The notes: a model not told the origin generated them from the sequence alone. DNA of 64,000 bases from an uncultured Flavobacteriaceae bacterium (GCA_947500445.1 CANMSB010000007.1:62001-126000), one strand, 5' to 3'; positions 52,693-62,169 are shown, numbered from the stretch's first letter. Program-made: numbers and translations.

Positions 52693-55404
52693 ATGTCAAA
52701 TGCCATTGAAAAAATAGGGGTAGTAAATCCCAATGATTCGAACATCCGATATAACAAGGGGAAAAAATTTCCTTCCTACATTAAGGTCAATGCGGATGTA
52801 GAAATTGAGTTAAAGGCATTTAAATCTGAAAAAGCCGGTGGCAACAGACGGCCCAAATGGATTGCAAAACCCCAAGAAAAGGGTCCGTTTACCAGCAAAG
52901 ATCAGAGTGCACATACCGGGGACATCATGGGTGCAAAAGTTGAAGCAAAATTTTGTGGCCCGCAAATCTATCATGTTGAAGCATATACCGGCGAACCTAG
53001 CAATAAATATCCCAATCGCATCTTAATTCAGGGGTATGCCCCCGAAAAAATAGTATTGGCCGAATGGCGCACATCGAAAGATGGTGCATCTATTGGTAGT
53101 AAGCGCAACAAGTTTGGTGACGACATATGGCTACACCTTAAAACGGAAGGTTTAAACGGTGCGCGTTTGCGTATTAATGTTTATAACGATCAATGGGGAA
53201 GCGATGGGTTTGTTGACGGGTATACCGCCAAATGTTATGGGGGAGAAGTAAATTTGAACATCAAAAACACTTATAAATGGAGGTCCAAAACGGGCCTAAT
53301 GGTTACCAACGGGGAGCAATTTTATGTAAAGATTAAAGTAGTCGGTAAAAACTATGCGATCAATGACGGTAACGGAAAAAAAGAAATTGCAAAGTATGTT
53401 GTTTTCGACAGTGGAATCACAAAAAGGACAACGGAGAAATCTACTAGCGACCTTCCAGTAAAAATAGATCAAAATGAAATTGATCTGGAGCGTTATGAAC
53501 CCTGCAGGTTCAAGAAAATAAGCATTACCGATGAAGGAAATGAAATTGAACTTTTTGAAGAGGGCAAGCTAAAAATTGATGAAAACAAAAAAAAGCAGTT
53601 TGCCGTTTCCGAAAAAATCTTTTTTGATTTTGATAAATCCAATATTAAAGCTGGGGCAAGGGAAGTTTTAGATGGAATTGCCGAGTTTTTATTGGATAGC
53701 CCTTTTGTTCCCGTTACCTTGGGCGCACACTGTGATAGCCGTGGGGATCATAAATACAATGACCCTTTGTCTTACCGAAGGGCTCAGGCCAGTGTTGATT
53801 ACTTGGTATCCAAAGGAGTTTCAAGTACAAGAATAACCGCGAAGGGTTATGGTAAACGGAGACCATATGTAAAGGGAGAAAACCTTTCCGAAGCGCAGCA
53901 TCAGTTAAACAGGAGAGTTACCATCCAGTTCAACATATTTGGAGGAGACGCTGAGAGTATTATCGTTAGTGCAATCGCGGCAGATGTTAATCACAAAAAA
54001 GACTTTAAGCTTAAAGTTGAAGATTATAACGTTCAAAAATGCTTAAGGCGTGACCTTACCGATGAACATGACGATAAGGTACATGTTGTTGAGCTTACCA
54101 GAAAAGGACGCAGTGATCCGTATGAGTGTGACAAGGCGAACGTTGACCGAAAAATATATTCGGATAGCACTAAATACAAGTTGGCCCCTTTGGACTTTAT
54201 TTTTCCCCACAAAGTAAGCCCAAATCAATTTTTGTATTATATCAACAGTTGCCGCTACTACAGTAATAAACAGAAGCCTACAGTGGTCTTAAACGTGTTT
54301 CCTGATATAAAGTGGGATTTTCATTTTTATTTAAATCTAAGTAATTCGTTAAGTGTTAATTCGCAAGCCACCGAGAGAACGAAAGCTCTGGGCTATCGAA
54401 AATTTGAGCAATTGCAGAAAAAGGCGGTCAAGCTTGGGGTTGAAAAAGGAAGTAAAAGAACCGATATTGATTTTGGAGCTATTTTGGTTGGAAATTGGAA
54501 TAAATCATCTCAAGATAAATATCATGATGTTTTCAATTTCACAGCGAAGTTCGACGCAAGAATCGAACAACTCTACGAGATTTTTAGTCAATTAAGAGAT
54601 GTATCCTCAATAATTACCAAAAAGACGAAATCGAAAACAACAAAAGTTGTTGGAAAGAAAATGCCTTTCGGTGTAGAAGTTGTTCCACCAAATTTTTCTT
54701 TAGGTGCGGAATGGAAATTAGCTAGGGCAGTCAAAAATTCAAAAAAGACGAAGGACCTAGGAACGTACATTAAATTTTATTTCAAAGCTAAGCCGTTAAT
54801 TGGGTTAGACTTAACGTTAGACCTTTTACAGATGGCTATTGGAGCCACCGGACCTGCTGCACCCATATTGAGTGCCATCCGATATTGGCTGGATGATGAT
54901 GACCAAAGTTTGTCTATCGACTTATTCGTAAACCTAATTGTTTTCGGAAAGATAGAAATTCCCAACCTACAATTATCGTACAACACCGCATCAGATAATA
55001 CCGATCCGGATAGAAAAGTCTCTCTTGATGCCGCCGCGACTGTAGGATTACGCTTTGAAGCAGGGATATTGGTAAAGGCCAAAATGGTTGTAATGGTAGC
55101 TGAATTTTATGCCAAAGCCGAGGCCAAGGTTCAAGGAGAAGGTTCAATAACTTTTGGTCATGGTATAATGTATCAAAATGGTGAATTAACATATCGTCCA
55201 GAATTTCTCTTTGATGGACTTATCGGTAAAGTTGTAATTAAAGCTGAAGTTGGACTATCGATAAAGGCTGGTTGGCTTTCGGTCGACCGTAGCACGAAAC
55301 TTGAGGATTTTGAAGAAGAATACAACCTTATCAAACCTTTTGATATAGTGAAATCTTTGGAAAATCTATCTGGAAAAAGCGCAACTATTACCCTATTAAA
55401 ATAA
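52693..55404 (+). CDS. 903-aa OmpA-domain protein, putative T6SS effector
   Basis: This protein has no signal peptide, so it is unlikely to reach the periplasm through Sec. Residues about 1-290 are beta-rich with no recognised family. An OmpA-like peptidoglycan-binding domain lies at about 297-416: FFDFDKSNIK, LGAHCDSRGD, SYRRAQAS, AKGYGKRRP and LNRRVTI, with binding residues intact. Residues about 420-903 are unrecognised; they include a hydrophobic stretch (LTLDLLQMAIGATG) and a Gly/Ala-rich alternating beta region (about 800-870) that could be membrane-active. The gene follows vgrG and a PAAR-like tip and precedes a lipoprotein, which is the usual effector-immunity layout. A peptidoglycan-binding cargo that acts in the target periplasm is inferred. 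Confidence 0.6.
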   Translation: MSNAIEKIGVVNPNDSNIRYNKGKKFPSYIKVNADVEIELKAFKSEKAGGNRRPKWIAKPQEKGPFTSKDQSAHTGDIMGAKVEAKFCGPQIYHVEAYTGEPSNKYPNRILIQGYAPEKIVLAEWRTSKDGASIGSKRNKFGDDIWLHLKTEGLNGARLRINVYNDQWGSDGFVDGYTAKCYGGEVNLNIKNTYKWRSKTGLMVTNGEQFYVKIKVVGKNYAINDGNGKKEIAKYVVFDSGITKRTTEKSTSDLPVKIDQNEIDLERYEPCRFKKISITDEGNEIELFEEGKLKIDENKKKQFAVSEKIFFDFDKSNIKAGAREVLDGIAEFLLDSPFVPVTLGAHCDSRGDHKYNDPLSYRRAQASVDYLVSKGVSSTRITAKGYGKRRPYVKGENLSEAQHQLNRRVTIQFNIFGGDAESIIVSAIAADVNHKKDFKLKVEDYNVQKCLRRDLTDEHDDKVHVVELTRKGRSDPYECDKANVDRKIYSDSTKYKLAPLDFIFPHKVSPNQFLYYINSCRYYSNKQKPTVVLNVFPDIKWDFHFYLNLSNSLSVNSQATERTKALGYRKFEQLQKKAVKLGVEKGSKRTDIDFGAILVGNWNKSSQDKYHDVFNFTAKFDARIEQLYEIFSQLRDVSSIITKKTKSKTTKVVGKKMPFGVEVVPPNFSLGAEWKLARAVKNSKKTKDLGTYIKFYFKAKPLIGLDLTLDLLQMAIGATGPAAPILSAIRYWLDDDDQSLSIDLFVNLIVFGKIEIPNLQLSYNTASDNTDPDRKVSLDAAATVGLRFEAGILVKAKMVVMVAEFYAKAEAKVQGEGSITFGHGIMYQNGELTYRPEFLFDGLIGKVVIKAEVGLSIKAGWLSVDRSTKLEDFEEEYNLIKPFDIVKSLENLSGKSATITLLK

Positions 55405-55408
55405 ATCT

Positions 55409-56104
55409 ATGAAACCTCTATTTTCTTTTTTACTTATCGCAACTTTGATCTTATCTTGTAAATCACAACCAAAATTTGATCTTTATGATATAGAACTCGG
55501 ATTGACGAAAGTCAATTCCATAGTGCCTGAGGATGCGAAACAAAAAACTTTCAAATTGGGAAAAAATACTGGTCTGGAGTATACCATGGTGCGGTCGGAA
55601 GAATTATTAAATTTTAATGGAATGCCCTTATCGGGAATATTAAATCCTGATTCGGGGCGAGGAGAAAACGGGGTTTCGTTTTATTACAATATCAAGGATA
55701 GCCTTATCTCTAAATATAACATCACCATTTTTACCCAAAAAGAAGGAAAAAATTTACTTTTAAGTTTAAGGGAACGACTTGGTGAACCTAATTATTACAG
55801 TTATATGAGAGCGGCCGATAAAGAAAAGGATAATTTCAATGCGCTAATTTGGGAAGATAATAAGAATAATAGGCTGTACAGATTAACCTATGGACTCGAT
55901 GAGACCGTTAAAGCAACATTAGAGGTTACAGAAAATGATCTACCAATCGAAATATTAAATTTAACCGGTCCATTCGGTTACTGGGAATCTTATTTAGAAG
56001 AACGGGAGAACAGAGATAAACCGGGAACTTATACATATCAACAATTTGTCACCGAACAGAACAAAATAGATCCCAATAATTTTTATAATGTATTGACGAA
56101 ATAA
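55409..56104 (+). CDS. Lipoprotein, putative immunity protein of the OmpA-domain effector
   Basis: This 231-residue lipoprotein has a signal peptide with lipobox LILSC (Cys17). The rest has no recognised domain; it contains NLTGPFGYW and a Gln-rich C-terminus. It begins 4 bases after the 903-residue protein gene. Periplasmic lipoproteins are commonly the immunity proteins of effectors that act in the periplasm, and the position supports that. The function has not been shown. Confidence 0.55.
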   Translation: MKPLFSFLLIATLILSCKSQPKFDLYDIELGLTKVNSIVPEDAKQKTFKLGKNTGLEYTMVRSEELLNFNGMPLSGILNPDSGRGENGVSFYYNIKDSLISKYNITIFTQKEGKNLLLSLRERLGEPNYYSYMRAADKEKDNFNALIWEDNKNNRLYRLTYGLDETVKATLEVTENDLPIEILNLTGPFGYWESYLEERENRDKPGTYTYQQFVTEQNKIDPNNFYNVLTK

Positions 56105-56297
56105 TAATGGCTTCTTTGAAGTAGTTCGCCTTCTTGAATTTCATCAAAATATGTGGTTGTCTCGACTACTTAATGCTATTTTAAGACTAACAGTAGGACT
56201 ATCCAACAACAAGAATATAAAATATCATTTAGAAAAATCATTTCTAAGATAACTGAAATCATCTAAAAGGACTTTTAATTAATTGAATAAATTGTTT

Positions 56298-57077
56298 ATG
56301 AACCTGAACCAGCCCTATTACATGGTTAATTTTAATGCTGCAGCATGTCTGTTTGAGATTCGAATAAACGATGTACCTATTTTGCAAATGGAATTGGAGG
56401 GACAGGCTTCAAGTAAAATACCTTGTAATCATGCGATTTTTAATAGTGGAAGACAAGAGATTTCTCTTATTGCCTTACCACTCAAGGGAGAACTAAGTCT
56501 TTCAGATAAATTTCAATTACAAAGTAACATTGAATTATACGAGGTTTCCGATGGATTTGTTTTTAAAGAAATGTTTGAAAAAGTAGAAGACAACGAATTA
56601 AAAAATCAATCCATTCCAATATCCAAGAAAAAGGCCTCTTTTAATGCTACCGTTCCATATAAAATAAAAGATTTTTGGTCGGACGGAAAAGATTTGAAAA
56701 GATTAAAAAATCTCAAAGAAAAATTAGAAAAGGCCTATTTAAATATCGCAAATAGTATTGAAAGTAAAAACTACTCCATTTTTAAGCAAGAAATGGCTAA
56801 TCGTGAGTATAATATGGCTACAGCCATGTATTTATCCCAAAAAGATTCAAATAGTAGGTTGGAGAGCATGATACAAGATTTTGAGAATGGTTTTAACACT
56901 GCATACCTAGCCAAAGATTCGTTGGTGGTTTATAGCTGCTATGGTAAGAAGGCATCTCTAAAAAGGAGCAATGGTGAACCTGCTTTAAGTTTTGTAAATC
57001 GAGAGAAAAAGGAACAATTGATGTTAGATATAGAGTTTTACCTACCTCAGAACTCCATGGAATTTCACATTATTTGA
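56298..57077 (+). CDS. Unknown A/T-rich protein of the T6SS cargo cassette
   Basis: This 259-residue protein has no signal peptide and no recognised domain. The N-terminal 100 residues look beta-rich (FEIRINDVPILQMELEG), and the middle is a Lys-rich helical region (about 120-190). The base composition is extreme: 14 of 60 bases are G/C at 56701-56760. The ATG at 56298 is preferred over TTG at 56283. It may be a second immunity or an adaptor protein. The next gene returns to normal composition just after its stop. Confidence 0.5.
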   Translation: MNLNQPYYMVNFNAAACLFEIRINDVPILQMELEGQASSKIPCNHAIFNSGRQEISLIALPLKGELSLSDKFQLQSNIELYEVSDGFVFKEMFEKVEDNELKNQSIPISKKKASFNATVPYKIKDFWSDGKDLKRLKNLKEKLEKAYLNIANSIESKNYSIFKQEMANREYNMATAMYLSQKDSNSRLESMIQDFENGFNTAYLAKDSLVVYSCYGKKASLKRSNGEPALSFVNREKKEQLMLDIEFYLPQNSMEFHII

Positions 57078-57093
57078 CCAGAAATACGACAAC

Positions 57094-58161
57094 TTGGACT
57101 TCCACGTAAACAACACCGATACGGCCATTACGGTATTCTTGACGTTTTTCTCCATTGCGTTCGGGTTGTTCTACTATCTGGCGTTCACCTCACTCTTTAA
57201 ATTAAAGTTAAGCCCGATATGGCCATTATTTGTTGTTCCTCCACTCATCGTGATAATTGTAGCCTCATGGGACGCTGGCTACGTTCCCTTGGCAGGATTG
57301 ATCCATTTCCCCATATTGGCATTGCTGATGATCTTTGGTGGACTCTATAAATGGCTAAAGGGCGAAAAAAAACCTTATAGCGCTTTCTTGGAAGGTTTGG
57401 GCATGCTGATACTAGGTATCGGAATCATCGCTACCATGCCATATAGCATCATCGCGCTATTTGCATATACCATTCTGATGCTCATCGTTAAGCCGAGTAA
57501 AAAAAGTACCTTCTACGAGTTACAAACCATTTTACCCACCTCAAAAATACGGTCAATGGCCATGGGATTGGTCGAGGTCAGCGGTAAAACGAAAATGTTG
57601 GTCCCCGTTACCTCTAAAATCAAAAAAATACCCTGTATTGGATACGTATATAAAATAGATGCCATTTCGAAAGATAAAAACGGTAGAAAAAGTTATTCCA
57701 ATATTTCTACCGAAACGGTATGTAACGATTTTACCCTAACGGATAGTAGTGGAACAGTGACCATAAAAGGCTCCGAGCTGTCTCTCTTGAACCTGAAGGA
57801 ATCCCCCCATTCCTATGCTTCCAACAACAAACGTTATCGCCTTTTTTTGTTGTTGGAAAACATGGAGGTCATGCTCATCGGAAAAGCGACACACGAAAAG
57901 CAGAATGTTGTAATCCAAAAGGATCAAAACAAAAATATATTCGCACTATCACCAAAGCGCAGTGTAGCCAACTGGAACACTAATCGACCTTTGCGACAGG
58001 CTTTTAAAAGATACGCCCTTATCCTAGTAGCGCTGATTTCGCTTGTACTGTTGTGTGACTTTACCGAAACCAATGGAACGCTCAGCATCACTTTTGCGTC
58101 GGTCCAAGAAAAGCTGGACTTAAATAAAAACCTTAACTTTCAATTTTTCTCCAATGACTGA
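57094..58161 (+). CDS. Multi-helix membrane protein with GIDE-like domain
   Basis: This 355-residue protein has several membrane helices in residues 8-130, a soluble domain (about 153-265) and a final helix (about 307-328). The soluble part (MAMGLVEVSGKTK, KKIPCIGYVYKID, LTDSSGTVTIKGSEL) resembles the GIDE domain of mitochondrial MULAN-type ligases. Its next neighbour encodes LemA, with which GIDE-like domains are known to co-occur. The only possible start after the upstream stop (57031) is TTG at 57094, so the N-terminus may have been trimmed by the adjacent insertion. It may act with LemA in envelope stress. Confidence 0.6.
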   Translation: MDFHVNNTDTAITVFLTFFSIAFGLFYYLAFTSLFKLKLSPIWPLFVVPPLIVIIVASWDAGYVPLAGLIHFPILALLMIFGGLYKWLKGEKKPYSAFLEGLGMLILGIGIIATMPYSIIALFAYTILMLIVKPSKKSTFYELQTILPTSKIRSMAMGLVEVSGKTKMLVPVTSKIKKIPCIGYVYKIDAISKDKNGRKSYSNISTETVCNDFTLTDSSGTVTIKGSELSLLNLKESPHSYASNNKRYRLFLLLENMEVMLIGKATHEKQNVVIQKDQNKNIFALSPKRSVANWNTNRPLRQAFKRYALILVALISLVLLCDFTETNGTLSITFASVQEKLDLNKNLNFQFFSND

Positions 58162-58164
58162 CCT

Positions 58165-58725
58165 ATGGAAAATATAGTTGCAATTATAGTATTGGTGTTG
58201 ATCGTAATACTCCTGATCAGCACGGGTATCAAAATATACAACCGCTTGGTAATGCTCCATTCCAATACCGAAAAGGCGTATGCCAATATTGATGTACTTC
58301 TAAAACAAAGGGCAGACGAACTACCGGAGCTTTTGAAAATCGTAAAAGGATATACGAAGTATGAAGACGGTTTGTTGACCAAAGTGGTACAACTACGGAC
58401 CGCGTTTTTGAACACCACAAAAGAGGAGGAGAAAGTAAAAACCTTCAATGCACTTTCTTCCGGTTTGGCCAAAATGATGGCGGTGGCCGAAAATTATCCC
58501 GATTTAAAGGCGACCGATTCCTTTATCGCCCTAAGAACCAGGGTTTCCGAACTAGAAGACCATATTTCGGATAGAAGGGAACTTTTTAACGAAAGTATTA
58601 CCAACTATAATATTGGTATAAAGGAGTTTCCCGCGGTATTGTTATCCAAGCCGTTAGGCTATCGGGAGAAAACGTTGCTTCAAGTTTCGGCCGCCGAAAA
58701 ACAGTACGATGGAATTGAATTTTGA
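58165..58725 (+). CDS. LemA family protein
   Basis: This 186-residue protein has an N-terminal membrane helix (about 5-24) and a helical domain beginning IYNRLVMLHSNTEKAYANIDVLLKQR, which is the LemA signature, followed by DELPELLKIVKGY. LemA proteins are anchored helical-bundle proteins of uncertain role, often beside GIDE- or TPM-domain proteins. It starts 3 bases after the GIDE-like gene and overlaps the next gene by 17 bases, so all three form one unit at the end of the T6SS arm. Confidence 0.85.
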   Translation: MENIVAIIVLVLIVILLISTGIKIYNRLVMLHSNTEKAYANIDVLLKQRADELPELLKIVKGYTKYEDGLLTKVVQLRTAFLNTTKEEEKVKTFNALSSGLAKMMAVAENYPDLKATDSFIALRTRVSELEDHISDRRELFNESITNYNIGIKEFPAVLLSKPLGYREKTLLQVSAAEKQYDGIEF

Positions 58726-59074
58726 TTATACGACCCTTGCTGAAACCTTGCAGGAGCATCTTCCAATATTAAAACGTATTGTCTATTTTGGAATTTTGGC
58801 CCTGATGGTCCCGATTATTCCCTTTGGTCGTTCAGCAAAAACATCAACACAGCGCAAAGCACCTTACCTTGCATATCTCTTCATCCTATCCACTTGGATT
58901 ATGGGAGCGGTCGGAATGGCCATAATGACCGCCTTGGACCAACCGACAATCAAGCTTTTTCTGGTGTGGATCATAATTTTTTTATCAAACCTGTTTTTTA
59001 TTCTTCTCAACGGTAGGCGCATTTATAAGTTCTTTCAGCGCTTGAACCATCAACTACAAGAAGATAAGGGGTAA
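58709..59074 (+). CDS. Small membrane protein of the LemA unit
   Basis: This 121-residue protein has three predicted membrane helices (about 19-38, 53-70, 80-98) and a basic C-terminus. It overlaps lemA by 17 bases. No family was recognised. The tight overlap implies a joint role with LemA and the GIDE-like protein. Confidence 0.65.
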   Translation: MELNFDYTTLAETLQEHLPILKRIVYFGILALMVPIIPFGRSAKTSTQRKAPYLAYLFILSTWIMGAVGMAIMTALDQPTIKLFLVWIIIFLSNLFFILLNGRRIYKFFQRLNHQLQEDKG

Positions 59075-59119
59075 AATATACAATGCCCGCATTGTCTGCG
59101 TGCTTAAAAATTGTTCTTA

Positions 59120-59279
59120 TACCATTTTAACTTTGAAATGGCATGTATAGAAATTGAATTATTTTTTAGCTGTTCAAGGCCAAAAATCTAAGCATAGCCT
59201 TAGCTACGGTAATATTTTTCAACGAAGAACAGTTGAAAAAGAAACGATTTATTAGTGCTATTTCAAAGTTAAAATGGTA
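59120..59279 (+). repeat. 160-bp TTA-flanked inverted-terminus repeat, copy C
   Basis: The ends are TACCATTTTAAC and GTTAAAATGGTA, with TTA on both sides (59117-59119 and 59280-59282). It is in the same orientation as copy A and differs from it at scattered positions. It lies between the convergent LemA unit and the broken lipoprotein gene. The following 59283-59473 shows no feature. Confidence 0.7.
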
Positions 59280-59473
59280 TTATTCCGGTGTTGATAAAAG
59301 TTCGTACTAAAATGCAAAGGTCTCCAGTAATTTTTAGCTGTTTTTGAACAGGTACACAATTTTGGGACATGGTATGGAAATTCTATCAAAACCTCCGCCC
59401 TGTTTCAAGTTATGGTCAAACTCCAAAATCGCAGAACACCTTTTTTCAATGCCGGAATTTAGAAAGCCCCGTA

Positions 59474-60582
59474 TCATTCCTTTATTAAAATGGACCGTAC
59501 ATCGTGCTTTAATGGTACCGAATTTAAAACCGTACCATCAAAGGTAAGGTAGACCACTCCCCCAATGATATCGGGAATACTGAGCGAATAGCCCACGAGG
59601 ACCAAACTTCTTTTGAAATCGATTTGAATATCGGAGAAGGTAACGGTACTTCCCAGCGTACTTTCCAAAGACGTTTTCAGTTGAAAAAGGTCTACCGATG
59701 GTTTGATTACCTGGTCGGTCGCGAAATCATAAATTTCCGGTGCAACAGCTATTACACTTGGCGCTGGGAAAGCACTATAGTAAAGCATTTGCTCCTCGGC
59801 AAAAACAGTAGCTAAAAAACCGACAGCAGTTGTATTCATAAGAGCCGTGTTTTTTCCCTCCTGTAGCAGTTTATAACCGTCAATATCATAAATTTCATAA
59901 CGGCCATCCGTGTAAAAAAGGTATAGCAACCTATTGTTTACGGTGGCAAAATTAAAATCTTCCGATAAGGACAATACTCCGGGTGTTCCTTCTCGTTCCA
60001 TATCGACCAGCGTCAGGGTTCTTTCGTTCCCATTTATACGATACACCCCATAAATCGACTCAAATTGAAAGGCGGCCGACGGACTTGAAAGCCCTAGATC
60101 GAACTGAATACATCGTTCCGTTGTTTTTTCAAAAACATTTAAAAAAACCGTTCTTCATCGTCGTCCAATGCGTCGAACAAAAGACCAAGGTAATTTTCCG
60201 AGCCCGAAGCGGTAAAAATCGCAATAGCACTTTGTTCCGCACAAAAATCCTGCAAAGTGTATACTTCACCGGAATCCACGTTTCGTTGCCAAACTTGGGT
60301 TCGCCCTTCGTTACGTACGAGCCCGGTAACCAATCCGTTCCTACCGTAGACAACAAATTGTGGCCCTATAATACCGATTTCCGCAGTAAGATCGGTCAGT
60401 ACGGTTTCCGTTAAGGTCGCAGAAACATCGGATTGATATACCGTTCCTTCAGTTTCCCCCAAAACTGCGATCGCCGGCAACCCCAGGGGTATTTCGTTCC
60501 CTACTTCCGGCAATTCCGCTAAATCGGTAGTACAGCTGGAACAGACCAAAAGAAAAAGCAGTAATTTTTGAAAATTCAGCAT
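59474..60582 (-). pseudogene. Lipoprotein gene broken by a one-base frameshift
   Basis: The gene starts at 60582 with a signal peptide and lipobox VCSSC, and runs in frame to a stop at 60139-60141. If one base is added to the A7 tract at 60141-60147 (T7 on the coding strand), the frame continues without a stop through RFFLNVFEKTTERC and on to GVYRINGNER, joining the second open frame that ends at 59474. The joined protein would be about 370 residues, beta-rich, with no recognised domain; it looks like a repeat-type surface or sensor lipoprotein. This may be a true loss, a sequencing error in the homopolymer, or a phase-variable switch. Confidence 0.75.
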
Positions 60583-60669
60583 ACCAATTTTAACAATAAA
60601 GATAGCGGTTTCCCTTCAAACCCAAGGATGACTTTGAATGTTGAACATCGTAATTTTACGACCCAATAA

Positions 60670-60700
60670 TTTATTAAAAGCACTAGTTTCCTTAGTTTTG
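60670..60700 (+). promoter_or_regulatory. Bacteroidota-type promoter for leuC
   Basis: TAGTTTTG at 60693-60700 matches TAnnTTTG exactly. TTT at 60670-60672 is placed 20 bases upstream as a -33 element. It lies 22 bases before the leuC ATG, so the leader is very short and no leader-peptide attenuator is likely. Confidence 0.6.
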
Positions 60701-60722
60701 TCGCCTTAGAAATAACCATGTT

Positions 60723-62138
60723 ATGAGCGCAAAGAAGACATTATTCGACAAAGTATGGGATGCCCACGTCATCAAAAGCATCGAAAACGGTCCGGATGTA
60801 CTGTTTATCGACAGGCATATGGTTCATGAAGTAACCAGTCCGGTCGCCTTTTTAGGCATTAAAAATCGTGGTATTCCTGTAATGTATCCTGAAAAAACGT
60901 TTGCTACGGCCGATCATAACACCCCGACCATTAACCAACATTTGCCCGTGGCCGATCCGCTATCGGCGAACCAGTTGAAAATGCTAGAAGAGAACGCGAC
61001 CGAGTTCGGGATTTCCTATTGGGGATTGGGACATGAAAAAAATGGAATTGTACATGTTGTAGGACCGGAATATGGAATTACCTTGCCGGGGGCTACCATC
61101 GTATGTGGCGACTCCCATACCTCCACCCATGGAGCGTTCGGTGCCATAGCCTTTGGTATCGGAACCTCAGAGGTGGAGATGGTATTGGCCAGTCAGTGTA
61201 TCATGCAGGCCAAACCCAAAAGCATGCGCATCAACGTGGAAGGCTCGCTGAATTTTGGGGTTACTCCAAAAGATGTTGCCCTTTATATCATTTCAAAATT
61301 AACGACTTCGGGCGCTACGGGATATTTTGTGGAATATGCCGGAAACGTTTTCCGTGAAATGAGTATGGAAGGCCGTATGACGGTTTGTAACCTGAGCATC
61401 GAAATGGGTGCCCGCGGCGGAATGATCGCCCCGGACGAAAAAACATTCGAGTATGTAAAAGACCGTGAATTTACACCAAAAGGGGCCGCGTGGGATACCG
61501 CAATGGACTATTGGAAAACCTTACCTACGGCAGCGGACGCGGTTTTCGATAAAGAGTTGACTTTTAACGCCGCCGATATCGAACCGATGATTACCTATGG
61601 GACCAATCCCGGAATGGGAATCGGTATTTCCAACGGTATACCGACCGCAGAAACGGTAGAAGGAGGTGTCGCCACTTATAAGAAGTCCTTAGAATATATG
61701 GACTTTAAAGAAGGAGACAGCATGATGGGCAAAAAAATCGATTTTGTATTCTTGGGGAGCTGTACCAACGGTAGAATCGAAGATTTTAGGGCCTTTGCCG
61801 CAATCGTCAAGGGCCGTAAAAAAGCACCTAACGTAACGGCCTGGTTGGTGCCAGGATCGCATAAAGTGGAAGCGGCCATAAAGGAAGAAGGCATTTTGGA
61901 TATTTTACAGGAAGCCGGGTTCGAACTAAGGGAACCGGGATGTTCGGCCTGTCTGGCAATGAACGAGGACAAAATTCCCGCTGGCAAGTATGCGGTGAGT
62001 ACCTCCAATAGAAATTTTGAGGGAAGACAAGGTCCGGGTGCGCGCACCCTGCTGGCCAGCCCACTGGTCGCGGCCGCCGCGGCAGTGACCGGTCAGGTGA
62101 CCGACCCAAGGACTTTAATGGAATTGGAAACTGCCTAA
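60723..62138 (+). CDS. leuC: 3-isopropylmalate dehydratase large subunit
   Basis: This 471-residue enzyme of leucine synthesis converts 2-isopropylmalate to 3-isopropylmalate with LeuD. It is an aconitase-fold [4Fe-4S] protein; the cluster ligands lie in [10 protein letters not shown] and [26 protein letters not shown] is the other hallmark. The length is standard. It is followed by leuD after 31 bases and then by a leuA-type gene. Confidence 0.96.
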   Translation: MSAKKTLFDKVWDAHVIKSIENGPDVLFIDRHMVHEVTSPVAFLGIKNRGIPVMYPEKTFATADHNTPTINQHLPVADPLSANQLKMLEENATEFGISYWGLGHEKNGIVHVVGPEYGITLPGATIVCGDSHTSTHGAFGAIAFGIGTSEVEMVLASQCIMQAKPKSMRINVEGSLNFGVTPKDVALYIISKLTTSGATGYFVEYAGNVFREMSMEGRMTVCNLSIEMGARGGMIAPDEKTFEYVKDREFTPKGAAWDTAMDYWKTLPTAADAVFDKELTFNAADIEPMITYGTNPGMGIGISNGIPTAETVEGGVATYKKSLEYMDFKEGDSMMGKKIDFVFLGSCTNGRIEDFRAFAAIVKGRKKAPNVTAWLVPGSHKVEAAIKEEGILDILQEAGFELREPGCSACLAMNEDKIPAGKYAVSTSNRNFEGRQGPGARTLLASPLVAAAAAVTGQVTDPRTLMELETA

Positions 62139-62169
62139 GCACTATAAACAGACTAAAAAACGCATTACA

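Noticed and set aside
59983-60414. Plus-strand open frame of 143 codons
   Set aside because: It is antisense to the frameshifted lipoprotein gene and has no recognisable features.
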